This document shows positions 17,753-25,645 of a stretch of 64,000 nucleotides of DNA, one piece after another. The notes beneath the pieces are model-generated. The model had not been told where the DNA came from. It saw nothing but the letters and a program-made list of their open reading frames with translations, and searched no databases. Position 1 is the stretch's first letter. Each line of letters opens with the position of its first letter. The position numbers and the translations under genes are program-made. This DNA comes from Bremerella sp. P1 (GTDB lineage: Bacteria > Planctomycetota > Planctomycetia > Pirellulales > Pirellulaceae): contig NZ_CP118164.1 in the NCBI RefSeq assembly GCF_028748185.1, forward strand, positions 6,659,814 to 6,723,813. Reading direction: 5' to 3'.

Positions 17753-18703
17753 ATGCCGTCGAATTTAGACCCTGTCGCCATCGAGCAGCAATCGCTTCAA
17801 CTTGGCAAGTGGACCAATCTGGTTATGGGCGTAGCAGGCATCTCGGCGGCGTATGCTTCCCATTCCGATGCCCTGCTGGTCGATGGCGTCTATTCCGGCG
17901 TGAATTTCTTTTCCGCCATCATTGCGGCGCGAATCAGCCAGTCGATCCAGTCTCCGCCAGACGCATGCTATCCCTTTGGTTACGAAGCGTACGAAGCGAT
18001 CTACGTGAAGTACCGCGCGCTTGTGTTGATCGGGATTATCTCATTTGCGGTCTTCGGTGCGATCTCGAAGATCGTGACGTATGCTTCTGGCGGCGAAGTG
18101 CCTGAGCTGAATTTTGGTCCGATCATCTACTATATGATCGCCATGGTCGTCTTGTGCTTTGGCCTTGCCGGCTGGCATTACTGGAACTGGCAACGCACCG
18201 GCAGTCAGAGCGCGCTATTGATAACGGAAGCGAAGGCCGCGGTCGTCGATGGCATCATCAGTGCCGGGGCAGGCGGGGGACTGGTTGGCTCGGCCCTTCT
18301 CAAAGGAACGGCGCTCGACTTCGTGGTACCTGTTTCCGATTCGATCATCGTGATCGCGATGTGCGCGTTCATTATCGGCCAGCCGCTGCGGATCTTTCTC
18401 GATGCCCTGCATGAGATCGCCGGCGGTACCGCCCCTGACGATGTCTGTGAGAAAGCCCGCTCGCTGGTCGATGAAGCCGCGAACGGACAGTCCGTCGAAG
18501 TTCTGGCTGTCTCGACAACCAAGCTCGGCCGTACCTACTTCGTGATTGCCTACCTCAAACCGAAGTCAGCGGTCAGTGCGGAAGACATTGATACCTTCCG
18601 CGACAAGCTCGCGACCAACTGCCTGGAAGCGTTTGGCATCGTGAAAACCGAGGTAATCGTCACCGCGCACGCGCCTTATGAAACGCCGAAGACGGACGTC
18701 TGA
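17753..18703 (+). CDS. Cation diffusion facilitator family transporter
   Basis: A protein of 316 residues with six predicted membrane helices (starting at about 20, 40, 85, 125, 160 and 190) and a C-terminal soluble domain from about 215. The metal site residues expected of CDF proteins are visible in helix 2 (SHSDALLVDGVYSGVNFF) and helix 5 (AKAAVVDGIISAG). The C-terminal domain has the usual alpha-beta form. CDF proteins exchange Zn, Fe, Mn or Co for protons at the inner membrane; the ion cannot be decided. It lies directly after the serine hydrolase gene and before the porin gene, all on the plus strand. Confidence 0.88.
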   Translation: MPSNLDPVAIEQQSLQLGKWTNLVMGVAGISAAYASHSDALLVDGVYSGVNFFSAIIAARISQSIQSPPDACYPFGYEAYEAIYVKYRALVLIGIISFAVFGAISKIVTYASGGEVPELNFGPIIYYMIAMVVLCFGLAGWHYWNWQRTGSQSALLITEAKAAVVDGIISAGAGGGLVGSALLKGTALDFVVPVSDSIIVIAMCAFIIGQPLRIFLDALHEIAGGTAPDDVCEKARSLVDEAANGQSVEVLAVSTTKLGRTYFVIAYLKPKSAVSAEDIDTFRDKLATNCLEAFGIVKTEVIVTAHAPYETPKTDV

Positions 18704-18829
18704 TGGAACGGCCTAGGTCAGGCTTGCCGGATAGGTTGCCCAAGATGGCTTAGGCTAGCCTCCAGAACCGACATTCAATGTAGGAAGATCTTCCTCGCAG
18801 TCGTTGCCGCTTCCCATCTACCATCACCC

Positions 18830-20083
18830 ATGACGTCTTGGATTTATGCTCGCCTCGCATTGCTAGCAGGGCTAAGCCTTTGCTTGGCCTCTCGCGCTAC
18901 ATATGCGCAAGAAGTGAAGCGGCTTGATAGCGGTGATAACTGGAACATCAACTGGCAAGAGGTCCACGATCCGCGAGCCCACTGGATATTGTTCGAGGAG
19001 TATGAAGGGCCTGTGGAGATCGGTGGCTGGGCGTCGGCCGGCTTTACCGCCAATGGATTTGGAAATCGCAGCGGAAACGGCAACGCTCCGCTTCCGTTTA
19101 ACAACGTCTCCGACTCGCCTGTATTCAACCAGGTTTGGCTTTACGCTGAAAAACCGATCAACACCGAGGATCGTTGTCTGGACTGGGGTGTTCGCCTCGA
19201 CTACGTCTTTGGTGCCGATGGTCCCGATTTCCAAACAAGCGGTGACCAAGGGTGGGATTTCGGTTGGAATACATCGCGCGACTACGGTTCGTCCATCCCG
19301 CAGCTATACGCGGAGGTCGGTACTGATCAGTGGACGATGACCGTTGGCTACTTCCTCGGCCTACAAGGATTCGAGGCCGGCCAATCGATTGACAACTTCT
19401 TCTACTCGCACAACTATGCGTTCGGTTACGGTGTGCCTGGGACGCACTCGGGTGTACTAGTAAGTTCGGCCTTGACCGATGAGATCACAATCGATGCCGG
19501 CTGGTCGATGGGCTGGAATAGCTGGTGGTCGAACTATCTTGGCGCTTCGATGTTCATCGGGGGCATTTCCTGGTACCCGACTGACGACCTGTCGTTGACT
19601 TACCATGTTTCCGCCGGTGATTTGGGGGACGGAACCGCCAAAGATGGCGTACCCAGTAGCGAAGGGCTTCTCTACGCACACGCGATCATCTTTACATACG
19701 ATGTCACCGAGCGAACTACGTTCGTTATCGAAAACACGGTTGGAAGTAATACAGGCATCGGCGACGGCAACAACCACTGGTATTCACTGACCGGCTACCT
19801 CTACTACGAAATTAACGATTGCTGGGAAACGGGCCTGCGACTGGATTGGTTCCAGGATACCGATGGTCAGCGTGTCGCAGTCAATGGTGCGGGGGCCGGG
19901 TCGTACTACGAGGCCACGTTGGGCCTCAACTGGTTCCCCAACGAGTTCGTCACCATTCGTCCAGAAGTTCGCTACGACTGGTTCGAGGGACAAGGCCAGC
20001 CATTCAACAGCAACAACGGAGGAGTCTCTGGCTCTTCGACCTACCTGCTGACGGTGGGACTCGACTGCGTCTTCACGTTCTAG
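18830..20083 (+). CDS. Outer-membrane beta-barrel porin, BBP2 type
   Basis: A protein of 417 residues with a signal peptide (about 1-27, cleavage near TYAQ-E). The rest is rich in aromatic residues and in alternating hydrophobic-polar strands, with typical phrases such as GGWASAGFTANGFGN, FQTSGDQGWDFGWN, YLGASMFIGGISWYPTDDLS and LGLNWFPNEFVTIRPEVRYD. The protein ends in a phenylalanine (CVFTF), the usual barrel end signal. It fits the putative beta-barrel porin-2 (OmpL-like) family, common in planctomycetes. Its stop codon overlaps that of the next, convergent porin gene in the shared bases CTAG. Confidence 0.85.
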   Translation: MTSWIYARLALLAGLSLCLASRATYAQEVKRLDSGDNWNINWQEVHDPRAHWILFEEYEGPVEIGGWASAGFTANGFGNRSGNGNAPLPFNNVSDSPVFNQVWLYAEKPINTEDRCLDWGVRLDYVFGADGPDFQTSGDQGWDFGWNTSRDYGSSIPQLYAEVGTDQWTMTVGYFLGLQGFEAGQSIDNFFYSHNYAFGYGVPGTHSGVLVSSALTDEITIDAGWSMGWNSWWSNYLGASMFIGGISWYPTDDLSLTYHVSAGDLGDGTAKDGVPSSEGLLYAHAIIFTYDVTERTTFVIENTVGSNTGIGDGNNHWYSLTGYLYYEINDCWETGLRLDWFQDTDGQRVAVNGAGAGSYYEATLGLNWFPNEFVTIRPEVRYDWFEGQGQPFNSNNGGVSGSSTYLLTVGLDCVFTF

Positions 20084-21660
20084 AACTTGAGCGTCGAGGC
20101 GAAGTGAAATAACGTTCCATCATTAGCTGCATCGGCAACCAGATAACGAGTGCGACGCTGGCTAATCTCTAGCTCAACATCGAAGTAGCTCGTGACGTTC
20201 CACATGACATTCCACCAGGCGACGTCGTTGTAGCTGATCTGCCCAACCATATTGGGATCCATCGGATTGACGAATCCCAAATCGGAGTTGTTGGGGTCGT
20301 CGATGCCGTAGCCGACATTCGTCGTAACGGATGGAGTGATTTTGTAATAGATCTCTCCCCAACCGCCCACCGATTCAACGGCCTGTGCGGTTTCGGGATT
20401 AAGACTTTGCAGCGTGGCAACGAAGTAGGTACCGGCTGCTTTACCCCACCACACTTCACCACGCGCACCGAACTTAGGCCTCCGCCATTGAAGGTCCAGA
20501 CAGACGCCTCGCGTTTGCTCGATCTCGTCGGCACCAGGATAGTAGATAAGGTCCGGGTCAAACTCTATGAACGGATCCTGAACTGCTTGAACTTCCCCCA
20601 TCACGCCGGAAATTCCGATCTCAAACGGGCGTCCAAAGCTACACATCTCCCCAAGCTCGACACCGATCCGAGCTTCGATATTTGGCCAACCGTTGTCTTT
20701 ACCTCGGACGCTGGGAATCCCCTGATAATCGCTGATGTCCTGCTGGGCCAGTCGACCTGAGATGGTCCACCGCATCGTATCGCTAACCGTCAGATATCGA
20801 TCGACGTGAAAAGCTCCGCGATAGATACCAATATTGCCGGCCCCGCGCTGCTGGAGTCCATTGACCGTCGAGGGGGTGATGGGGCCAAACAGGTCAAGCA
20901 TCCGGCCGAACGCAAAACGCCACTGGTCGCTTTTGAACTCACCATAGGCCAGAACGGTGTTAACACCAGAAAAGTTGCGCAGTGGCTGTGATCCCATAAA
21001 GTTCGTCGCAATGACGCCCCCTGGCTGCCACTCTCCCCAGGCTGGTCCGGTCACGGCAAAGTTAAGCTGCGACTGCTTGGCGTGGATCGAATAGGAATCT
21101 TCACTGACCCCAGGAACATTAGGCCCCAGAAACGCGACAATCGCGTCGTTGACGTAGGGTGCGGACGAGTAAATGAACTCGCCACGCAATCGTCCAGACG
21201 GCACAATCCGCCATCCGCCAGCTTTGTTCCACGACGTTTTTTCCAGGCAGAAGCTACACAGGTGCGGCATGCCGGCACAAGCTTCCTTCCCACAATCGGG
21301 ACAGGCACCGCCGGCTGTCGGTGCGCCGTAAACTGAGGCGTTCTCGTTGAAGTAGCCAACCCGTTCAACCTGCTCGGGAGAATCAGTTCCAGCCGACGAC
21401 CGTGCTGCCGACTCAGCCACCATCTGCTGCAAGCGACGGTTCTCCGCTTCCAGCATTTCAAGACGAGCGTTGATACTATCCAACTGCTGCCAAGTAGGTG
21501 CTTGGTAAGCATTCGCGGCGATGCCTGGCTCCTGGTAACCATGATCAAACTGACCGTACGGAGCCTGAGCTAGCACAAGAGACGGCATCACCAACACAAT
21601 GGCAACGATGAAGAGAGATGGTCGTCCAAACACTCGCCTTCCCCAGCTAGCACAATACAC
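20080..21660 (-). CDS. Outer-membrane porin with N-terminal coiled coil, DcaP-like
   Basis: A protein of 526 residues starting with GTG (a second GTG at 21633 would also give a signal peptide). The signal sequence ends near VLAQ. A short coiled coil follows at about 60-85 (INARLEMLEAENRRLQQMV), then a cysteine cluster (CPDCGKEAC...CSFC) that could bind metal. The barrel from about 150 has DcaP-like phrases such as AKQSQLNFAVTGPAWGEW and WRFAFGRMLDLFGPITP, and the last residues are LKF, a barrel end signal. It transports small anions or acids in known DcaP proteins. It is the last host-type gene before the phage replication genes. Confidence 0.83.
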   Translation of the reverse strand: MYCASWGRRVFGRPSLFIVAIVLVMPSLVLAQAPYGQFDHGYQEPGIAANAYQAPTWQQLDSINARLEMLEAENRRLQQMVAESAARSSAGTDSPEQVERVGYFNENASVYGAPTAGGACPDCGKEACAGMPHLCSFCLEKTSWNKAGGWRIVPSGRLRGEFIYSSAPYVNDAIVAFLGPNVPGVSEDSYSIHAKQSQLNFAVTGPAWGEWQPGGVIATNFMGSQPLRNFSGVNTVLAYGEFKSDQWRFAFGRMLDLFGPITPSTVNGLQQRGAGNIGIYRGAFHVDRYLTVSDTMRWTISGRLAQQDISDYQGIPSVRGKDNGWPNIEARIGVELGEMCSFGRPFEIGISGVMGEVQAVQDPFIEFDPDLIYYPGADEIEQTRGVCLDLQWRRPKFGARGEVWWGKAAGTYFVATLQSLNPETAQAVESVGGWGEIYYKITPSVTTNVGYGIDDPNNSDLGFVNPMDPNMVGQISYNDVAWWNVMWNVTSYFDVELEISQRRTRYLVADAANDGTLFHFASTLKF

Positions 21661-21929
21661 TTACAGCACAACGCTATAACTTTGATCGTCATGCAGGCTG
21701 GGCAAACTTTGCCGATTTTAGGGGGCCTGTAGAAAAGCTGCTATCGTTGGTGAAATGGGGCCTGAAAACCGGATGGCTGAAGGTAGGGATACTTAGCTCG
21801 TAAGGGTGAGTTCTACGAAGAATTGGACAAGACTAAGGTATGAGCTTGGCCTTTCTCTTCTCCCAATGCTGATTTGGGGTCATTTCTCTTTCTTCCACAA
21901 ATGATTTTGGCAAAAAGCGGAGGTAGTTG

Positions 21930-22472
21930 ATGGGAGGAATTGGAAGTGGGCGTCGGAACCATCTATTGAAAAAGACAACCGTCGAACAATCACTCACCCT
22001 CGCTATTGCCACGTTCAAAAGAAGACTTGTTCCGGGCACCATGGGGACGGTTACTTGGGGCCAAGCCGATGGCGCGGATTCTCGTTTGGATTTCAAAATC
22101 TACGGACACGCACCCCGCATTGTCGAGCTGTTTTATAGACTTCCGAACGGCACTGACATCGAGATCCCTGTGCCACTACAAACAACGCCGGTCCATCTCG
22201 GAGGCTTTCGCTGGTGGTTTACCTGCCCCTTGACCGTAAATGGCAAGCCATGTGAACGTCGTGTTGGAAGCCTATATTTGCCACCAAACTCACAATACTT
22301 CGGCTGTCGGCACTGCCACAATCTTTCATACAAAAGCTCACAAACGGCGCATCTAGTTGAGCGATACCTCGCCGGCATTCCCAAATTCACTAAGTGGCTC
22401 ATCGCGGTTGATAAAGAATTGAGCAAAGAATACGCGAAAATAAGCTTGCCGAAGGGAAAAGGGCTCGCCTGA
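21930..22472 (+). CDS. Hypothetical zinc-finger protein of a mobile-element family
   Basis: The start ATG at 21930 has a good ribosome-binding site (ggagg, six bases before). The 180-residue protein begins MGGIGSGRRNHLLKKTTVE and has four cysteines in two pairs around CPLTVNGKPC and FGCRHCHNLSYKS, which suggests a zinc-binding fold. Similar small proteins with a GSGR start and an FGCRxCxxLxY motif are common in phages and genomic islands; I recall the pattern but not a defined function. It is the only plus-strand gene between the replication module and the host-type cargo. A role in DNA binding is plausible but not shown. Confidence 0.65.
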   Translation: MGGIGSGRRNHLLKKTTVEQSLTLAIATFKRRLVPGTMGTVTWGQADGADSRLDFKIYGHAPRIVELFYRLPNGTDIEIPVPLQTTPVHLGGFRWWFTCPLTVNGKPCERRVGSLYLPPNSQYFGCRHCHNLSYKSSQTAHLVERYLAGIPKFTKWLIAVDKELSKEYAKISLPKGKGLA

Positions 22473-22545
22473 ATTCAGGACTGGAAATTCGATCCCGAGT
22501 ATGCTGTAGATTCCTTTTGATTCGGCCTGAGAACCGGTCAATCGA

Positions 22546-23883
22546 TTATTGCAATTGCTCGAAATCATGCTGTGCCCGTGCTTCCTGATCGTGAACCCAA
22601 TCAGGCTCGGGTTCGACAAAACACATTCGCCGTTTGTCGTGCTGAATTTCAAGCAGGCCCGTTTCGCCGTGACGATGCTTTGCGATGATCAGCTTCGTTC
22701 TGCCGCTCTTTCTGTCAGGATGCAGAAACAGAACCACATCGGCCTCGCGTTCCACATCAGCCGAATCAGCAAGGTTCTTGAGCTTTGGCACTTCATCGTC
22801 CGCACCGCGATTGAGTTGGCAGAGAACCAACACTGGAATATCAAGCTCTTTCGCCAAGTCTTTCAGGTCGCGTGCAATTTGGCCGATCTGATCTACGCGA
22901 CTCACGCGATAATCGGATGGTTTCACTTTACCGAGGTAGTCCACCACTAAAAAATCCAGGCTATCATCAGATTTCATTTGTTTCGCAACCGCACGAATCT
23001 TGGCAACTGTTGATGCTGCCTTATCCCAGACATACAGCGGAAGTACGCCAATCGTGCTCGACGCTTCCTCGATCTGCAGAGTGTGATCTTCGGTGTATGT
23101 GCCATTACGAATCAGAAGCGAGTTTACGCCGGACATTCCGCAAAGCATGCGAGAGACTAGTTCTTGATCTTTCATTTCCAGGGAAACAAACAGCGTTTTT
23201 GTTCCACGCATTGCGGCATGTTTGCTGATTTGCATACCAAAAACGGTTTTCCCTTCTCCGGGTCTGCCAGCCAGGATGATCATTTCACTTCCGAGAAATC
23301 CACCACACATTTCGTCATGGCTTTGGAGACCGGTCATGACTTGCCCATTGCGTCGTCTTGGCCCTCGAAGTGATCTGACCACTTCGAGAGCGATCTCATC
23401 AACACGACGTACGACGGCCGATTCCACGACGCCGAGCGATTGCATTCGCGATTCGACCCATGCTTGAACATCGCTTGAGTTTCTCCCTGATTCCTCTACC
23501 ACGGAAATTGCCTGAGTTAGCACGGAGACTTGTTGACGCTTGAGTGACAAGTCCTTAACGATCGCGGCATGCTGATCGATGAATTGGGGATCCGGCGAGC
23601 CGACTCGCAGCAACCCTGCCAACTTTGCTGGGATTCGGAGATCTTCGGGAATTCCAGACCTTTCCAACGTCGAGAGAATCATGGGCAGGTCAAACACCGT
23701 TCCTGCTTCGTGCATAGTCTTGAGAACTTCCCACATCTCGCCCCGGTCTGGGTCAAAGAAGTCACTGGCTGATACCCAATCTCCGACCTTGTCGAAAATC
23801 CAAGGGCAGGGAATCGCTGCCGTGATGAGCGCATTTTCGGCATACTCGTCGAATAGATTTTGGGTAGAAGTCGCTTTGGTCAT
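22546..23883 (-). CDS. DnaB-type replicative helicase of the element
   Basis: A protein of 445 residues. The N-terminal DnaB-like helical domain (about 10-110) includes FDPDRGEMWEVL, a linker follows, and the RecA-like ATPase domain is marked by the Walker A GRPGEGKT (206-213), FVSLEMKDQELVSRML and the Walker B LDFLVVDYL. Near the C-terminus, DVERDVVLFLHPD- and AKHRHGETG-like phrases match DnaB motif H4 and the arginine finger region. Its start overlaps the stop of the initiator gene by four bases (ATGA), so the two are co-translated, as with lambda O-P or phage P22 genes 18-12. It should unwind the element's own origin after loading by the initiator. Confidence 0.92.
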   Translation of the reverse strand: MTKATSTQNLFDEYAENALITAAIPCPWIFDKVGDWVSASDFFDPDRGEMWEVLKTMHEAGTVFDLPMILSTLERSGIPEDLRIPAKLAGLLRVGSPDPQFIDQHAAIVKDLSLKRQQVSVLTQAISVVEESGRNSSDVQAWVESRMQSLGVVESAVVRRVDEIALEVVRSLRGPRRRNGQVMTGLQSHDEMCGGFLGSEMIILAGRPGEGKTVFGMQISKHAAMRGTKTLFVSLEMKDQELVSRMLCGMSGVNSLLIRNGTYTEDHTLQIEEASSTIGVLPLYVWDKAASTVAKIRAVAKQMKSDDSLDFLVVDYLGKVKPSDYRVSRVDQIGQIARDLKDLAKELDIPVLVLCQLNRGADDEVPKLKNLADSADVEREADVVLFLHPDRKSGRTKLIIAKHRHGETGLLEIQHDKRRMCFVEPEPDWVHDQEARAQHDFEQLQ

Positions 23884-24734
23884 TTGGGTTTCTCCAGTGG
23901 TTTGTAAACATCTTCGACTCGCTCTTGCTGGTTATTTGACGTTGTCATCTTTGCGGCCAACGCATCGAACTGATCTCGCAACTTGCTGACTGAGAGAATG
24001 TTGGTTCGCCAAAATTCGTTGTCGTGAGCCCAATTGAAGACTTCACAGATACGGCGATGAGTCCGCTTGTCGCGTTCTCGCATTAGGCGAACGATTTCAG
24101 CCCACTTTTTAAGATTCGGGGGTTTGTGTTCTGGGAACGCCGAATGGATCTTGTGCCAAATCCATTCGGCTGTCTTCATGTCTTCGGGGGTGAACTTGGC
24201 AGGCTTGAGGGTCTTGCCGTTTATCTCGGCCAGGGGAGATCGCGGACGAGAAGATTCTTTAGGATAAGGACTAGGAATAGGAGGATCACAAAATTTGCGA
24301 TGATCGCTGCGTTGATCGTCACCATCGTCGCAAAATTTGCGATGATCATTACCGCAAATTTTGAGATAATCGCCGAGTTGCTCTTTGTGGTGTTCAGGAA
24401 TGTAATCTGGAATAGTAACCCAATATTTGGCTTCATCTCGGCTGTTCCTTCGTTTAAGACATAGCCACCCTGCATCAACGCACATGTCGGCAATTTTTGT
24501 GAGAGTGTTGGCACTAATGTTAAGCTCGCGACAAAGCTGGGCAGCGTAGGCTTTGTATGGCCTGCGATAGCCAAATTGGTCTTGTCGGCAGATCAGGTAT
24601 GAGACCAATGCGAAACCAGTAGGGGTGATATCCTTGGCAGCCTCGACATCGGCCAAGAGGCGAATAATTCGAGGTGCCAAGACTCTTGTTGTCTTCGAGC
24701 CTTGCTCATTCTTAGATGTCGTCGTATCATCCAT
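23880..24734 (-). CDS. Phage-type replication initiator / helicase loader with winged helix
   Basis: A protein of 284 residues. Residues about 28-100 form a winged-helix DNA-binding domain (TGFALVSYLICRQDQ, SANTLTKIADMCVDAGWL), as in lambda O and DnaD-type proteins. A linker (about 115-165) holds a repeated DHRKFCD peptide encoded by iteron-like DNA. The C-terminal part (about 175-265) is helical and similar in style to DnaD-like helicase-loading domains (TAEWIWHKIHSAFPE, RICEVFNWAHDNEFWRTN). The gene directly precedes the helicase gene with an ATGA overlap. Presence of repeats inside the coding region is the arrangement of lambda ori in gene O. The exact family name was not recognised. Confidence 0.75.
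   Translation of the reverse strand: MDDTTTSKNEQGSKTTRVLAPRIIRLLADVEAAKDITPTGFALVSYLICRQDQFGYRRPYKAYAAQLCRELNISANTLTKIADMCVDAGWLCLKRRNSRDEAKYWVTIPDYIPEHHKEQLGDYLKICGNDHRKFCDDGDDQRSDHRKFCDPPIPSPYPKESSRPRSPLAEINGKTLKPAKFTPEDMKTAEWIWHKIHSAFPEHKPPNLKKWAEIVRLMRERDKRTHRRICEVFNWAHDNEFWRTNILSVSKLRDQFDALAAKMTTSNNQQERVEDVYKPLEKPK
24287..24371. repeat. Iteron-like repeats inside the initiator gene, candidate replication origin
   Basis: Two copies of caaaatttgcgatgatc (24289-24305 and 24331-24347, 42 bases apart) and a third imperfect copy, gcaaattttgagataatc (24354-24371). The core gcaaa-a-tttgc of copy 2 is an inverted repeat. The surrounding bases are A+T-rich. Two copies encode the duplicated DHRKFCD peptide. 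The position within an O-like gene suggests an origin bound by its own product. Confidence 0.5.
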
Positions 24735-24736
24735 GA

Positions 24737-24814
24737 AGACGTTTCCAGCGCGTGCTGTTGCTGAAACGCAGAAACATTCCCGCTCAGTTGATGGCAGACT
24801 GAGTGGGATTTTTT
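24737..24814 (+). ncRNA. Candidate oop-like antisense RNA
   Basis: A plus-strand terminator (arms cccgctcag/ctgagtggg with one G-T pair, 24779-24807, then six T from 24809) lies between the HTH gene and the initiator gene, both on the minus strand, so it serves no known gene. A promoter-like TTGCTC-N17-TATCAT (24702-24730) precedes it, giving a predicted transcript of about 78 bases with two hairpins. Position, orientation and length match lambda oop RNA. The -35 box is weak. Confidence 0.35.
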
Positions 24815-24850
24815 ATGCGCGTATACCAACGAAAATAATGCGGGGAGAAC

Positions 24851-25225
24851 TTACTCCGCGTCGGTTTCGGCCGCTCTCTTGCGAGACTGGCCACGGCTAG
24901 TTGCTGGCTGGTCTTTGGCGGTAGACATTGCATCCGCCCATTTCTTCGAATCAGACATTAGTGTCACGATTTCGATCCTGTCTTCGCGGCTATAACCGAT
25001 CAGAGGATGCTCCCGCGTTGGTCGCACGAAGCCGGCAAATCGCAATCTTTTTAGCGTGGATGGGCTAATTCCCAGCCAACGCGCGGTGTCGTTTTCGCTC
25101 AGAAAATTCGAGCAGTTCCCCGGATCGAGTAACGGCTGAATCTTTTGAAAAAGCCTCTCGGCGAGGACTTCGTAATCTTGATCTTCAAGCGTTACTTGAA
25201 TGGCTCCACTATCTGCCCGTGCCAT
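24851..25225 (-). CDS. Small HTH DNA-binding protein (excisionase/MerR-like)
   Basis: A protein of 124 residues. The central part, about 43-85 (LSENDTARWLGISPSTLKRL then FVRPTREHPLIGYSREDRIE), is a winged HTH of the excisionase/MerR-like type: helix-turn-helix followed by a basic wing and a Y-S-R-E-D end. The C-terminus is lysine- and arginine-rich and probably disordered. It heads the minus-strand gene set that continues with the initiator and helicase, about 116 bases downstream. Likely roles are excision directionality factor or early-gene regulator. It is not close enough to any named family for a symbol. Confidence 0.7.
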   Translation of the reverse strand: MARADSGAIQVTLEDQDYEVLAERLFQKIQPLLDPGNCSNFLSENDTARWLGISPSTLKRLRFAGFVRPTREHPLIGYSREDRIEIVTLMSDSKKWADAMSTAKDQPATSRGQSRKRAAETDAE

Positions 25226-25645
25226 GACTACTCCATTCTTGAATGTGAAATAGCTGGGCTACGGCCCGACTACGTTGCCCCAGCGAAAACTCATGTTTTT
25301 GATTCCGTGAAAGAAAGTATGGAACCGTCACGTCAAGTTTGACAACCCCTAAAATCAACTTTATTTTGATGCAACTGGTTTCTTTTCAATGACTTACGTG
25401 CTTGCCGATACAGTAAAAGCATGGCAAGCAAATTGGCGAGGACTGCCCAGTAGCCTCTCTCAAGTTTTTTCAGTGCATGCCGAAAATTTTTCGCCTGATG
25501 GTTTCGGTCAAAACACCCCAATTAGATGCTTGCTTCTTCCCTTAGAAGTCGCGAGAATGCGAACCCAACTATGTTTTCCCAAGAACTACTGTTATTTCCT
25601 GGGAAAACCAAACACTCCTTTTTCTACTCATGAAAGGAAGGAAGT
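25226..25645. promoter_or_regulatory. Control region between HTH gene and integrase, with inverted repeat
   Basis: A 420-base A+T-rich gap between divergent genes. It holds an inverted repeat gttttccca/tgggaaaac (25573-25581 and 25600-25608; 18-base spacer), ending 37 bases before the integrase ATG. A TTGACA at about 25339 lacks a good -10. The integrase has a strong ribosome-binding site (gaaggaag). This gap is the likely lysogeny or early control region, but no repressor gene is present. Confidence 0.45.

Noticed and set aside
16993-17781. Minus-strand frame of 262 codons
   Set aside because: Overlaps the SxxK serine hydrolase and has no domain.
24287-24371. Short CRISPR-like array
   Set aside because: Only three repeats, unequal spacing (42 and about 25 bases), and inside a coding region; no cas genes.
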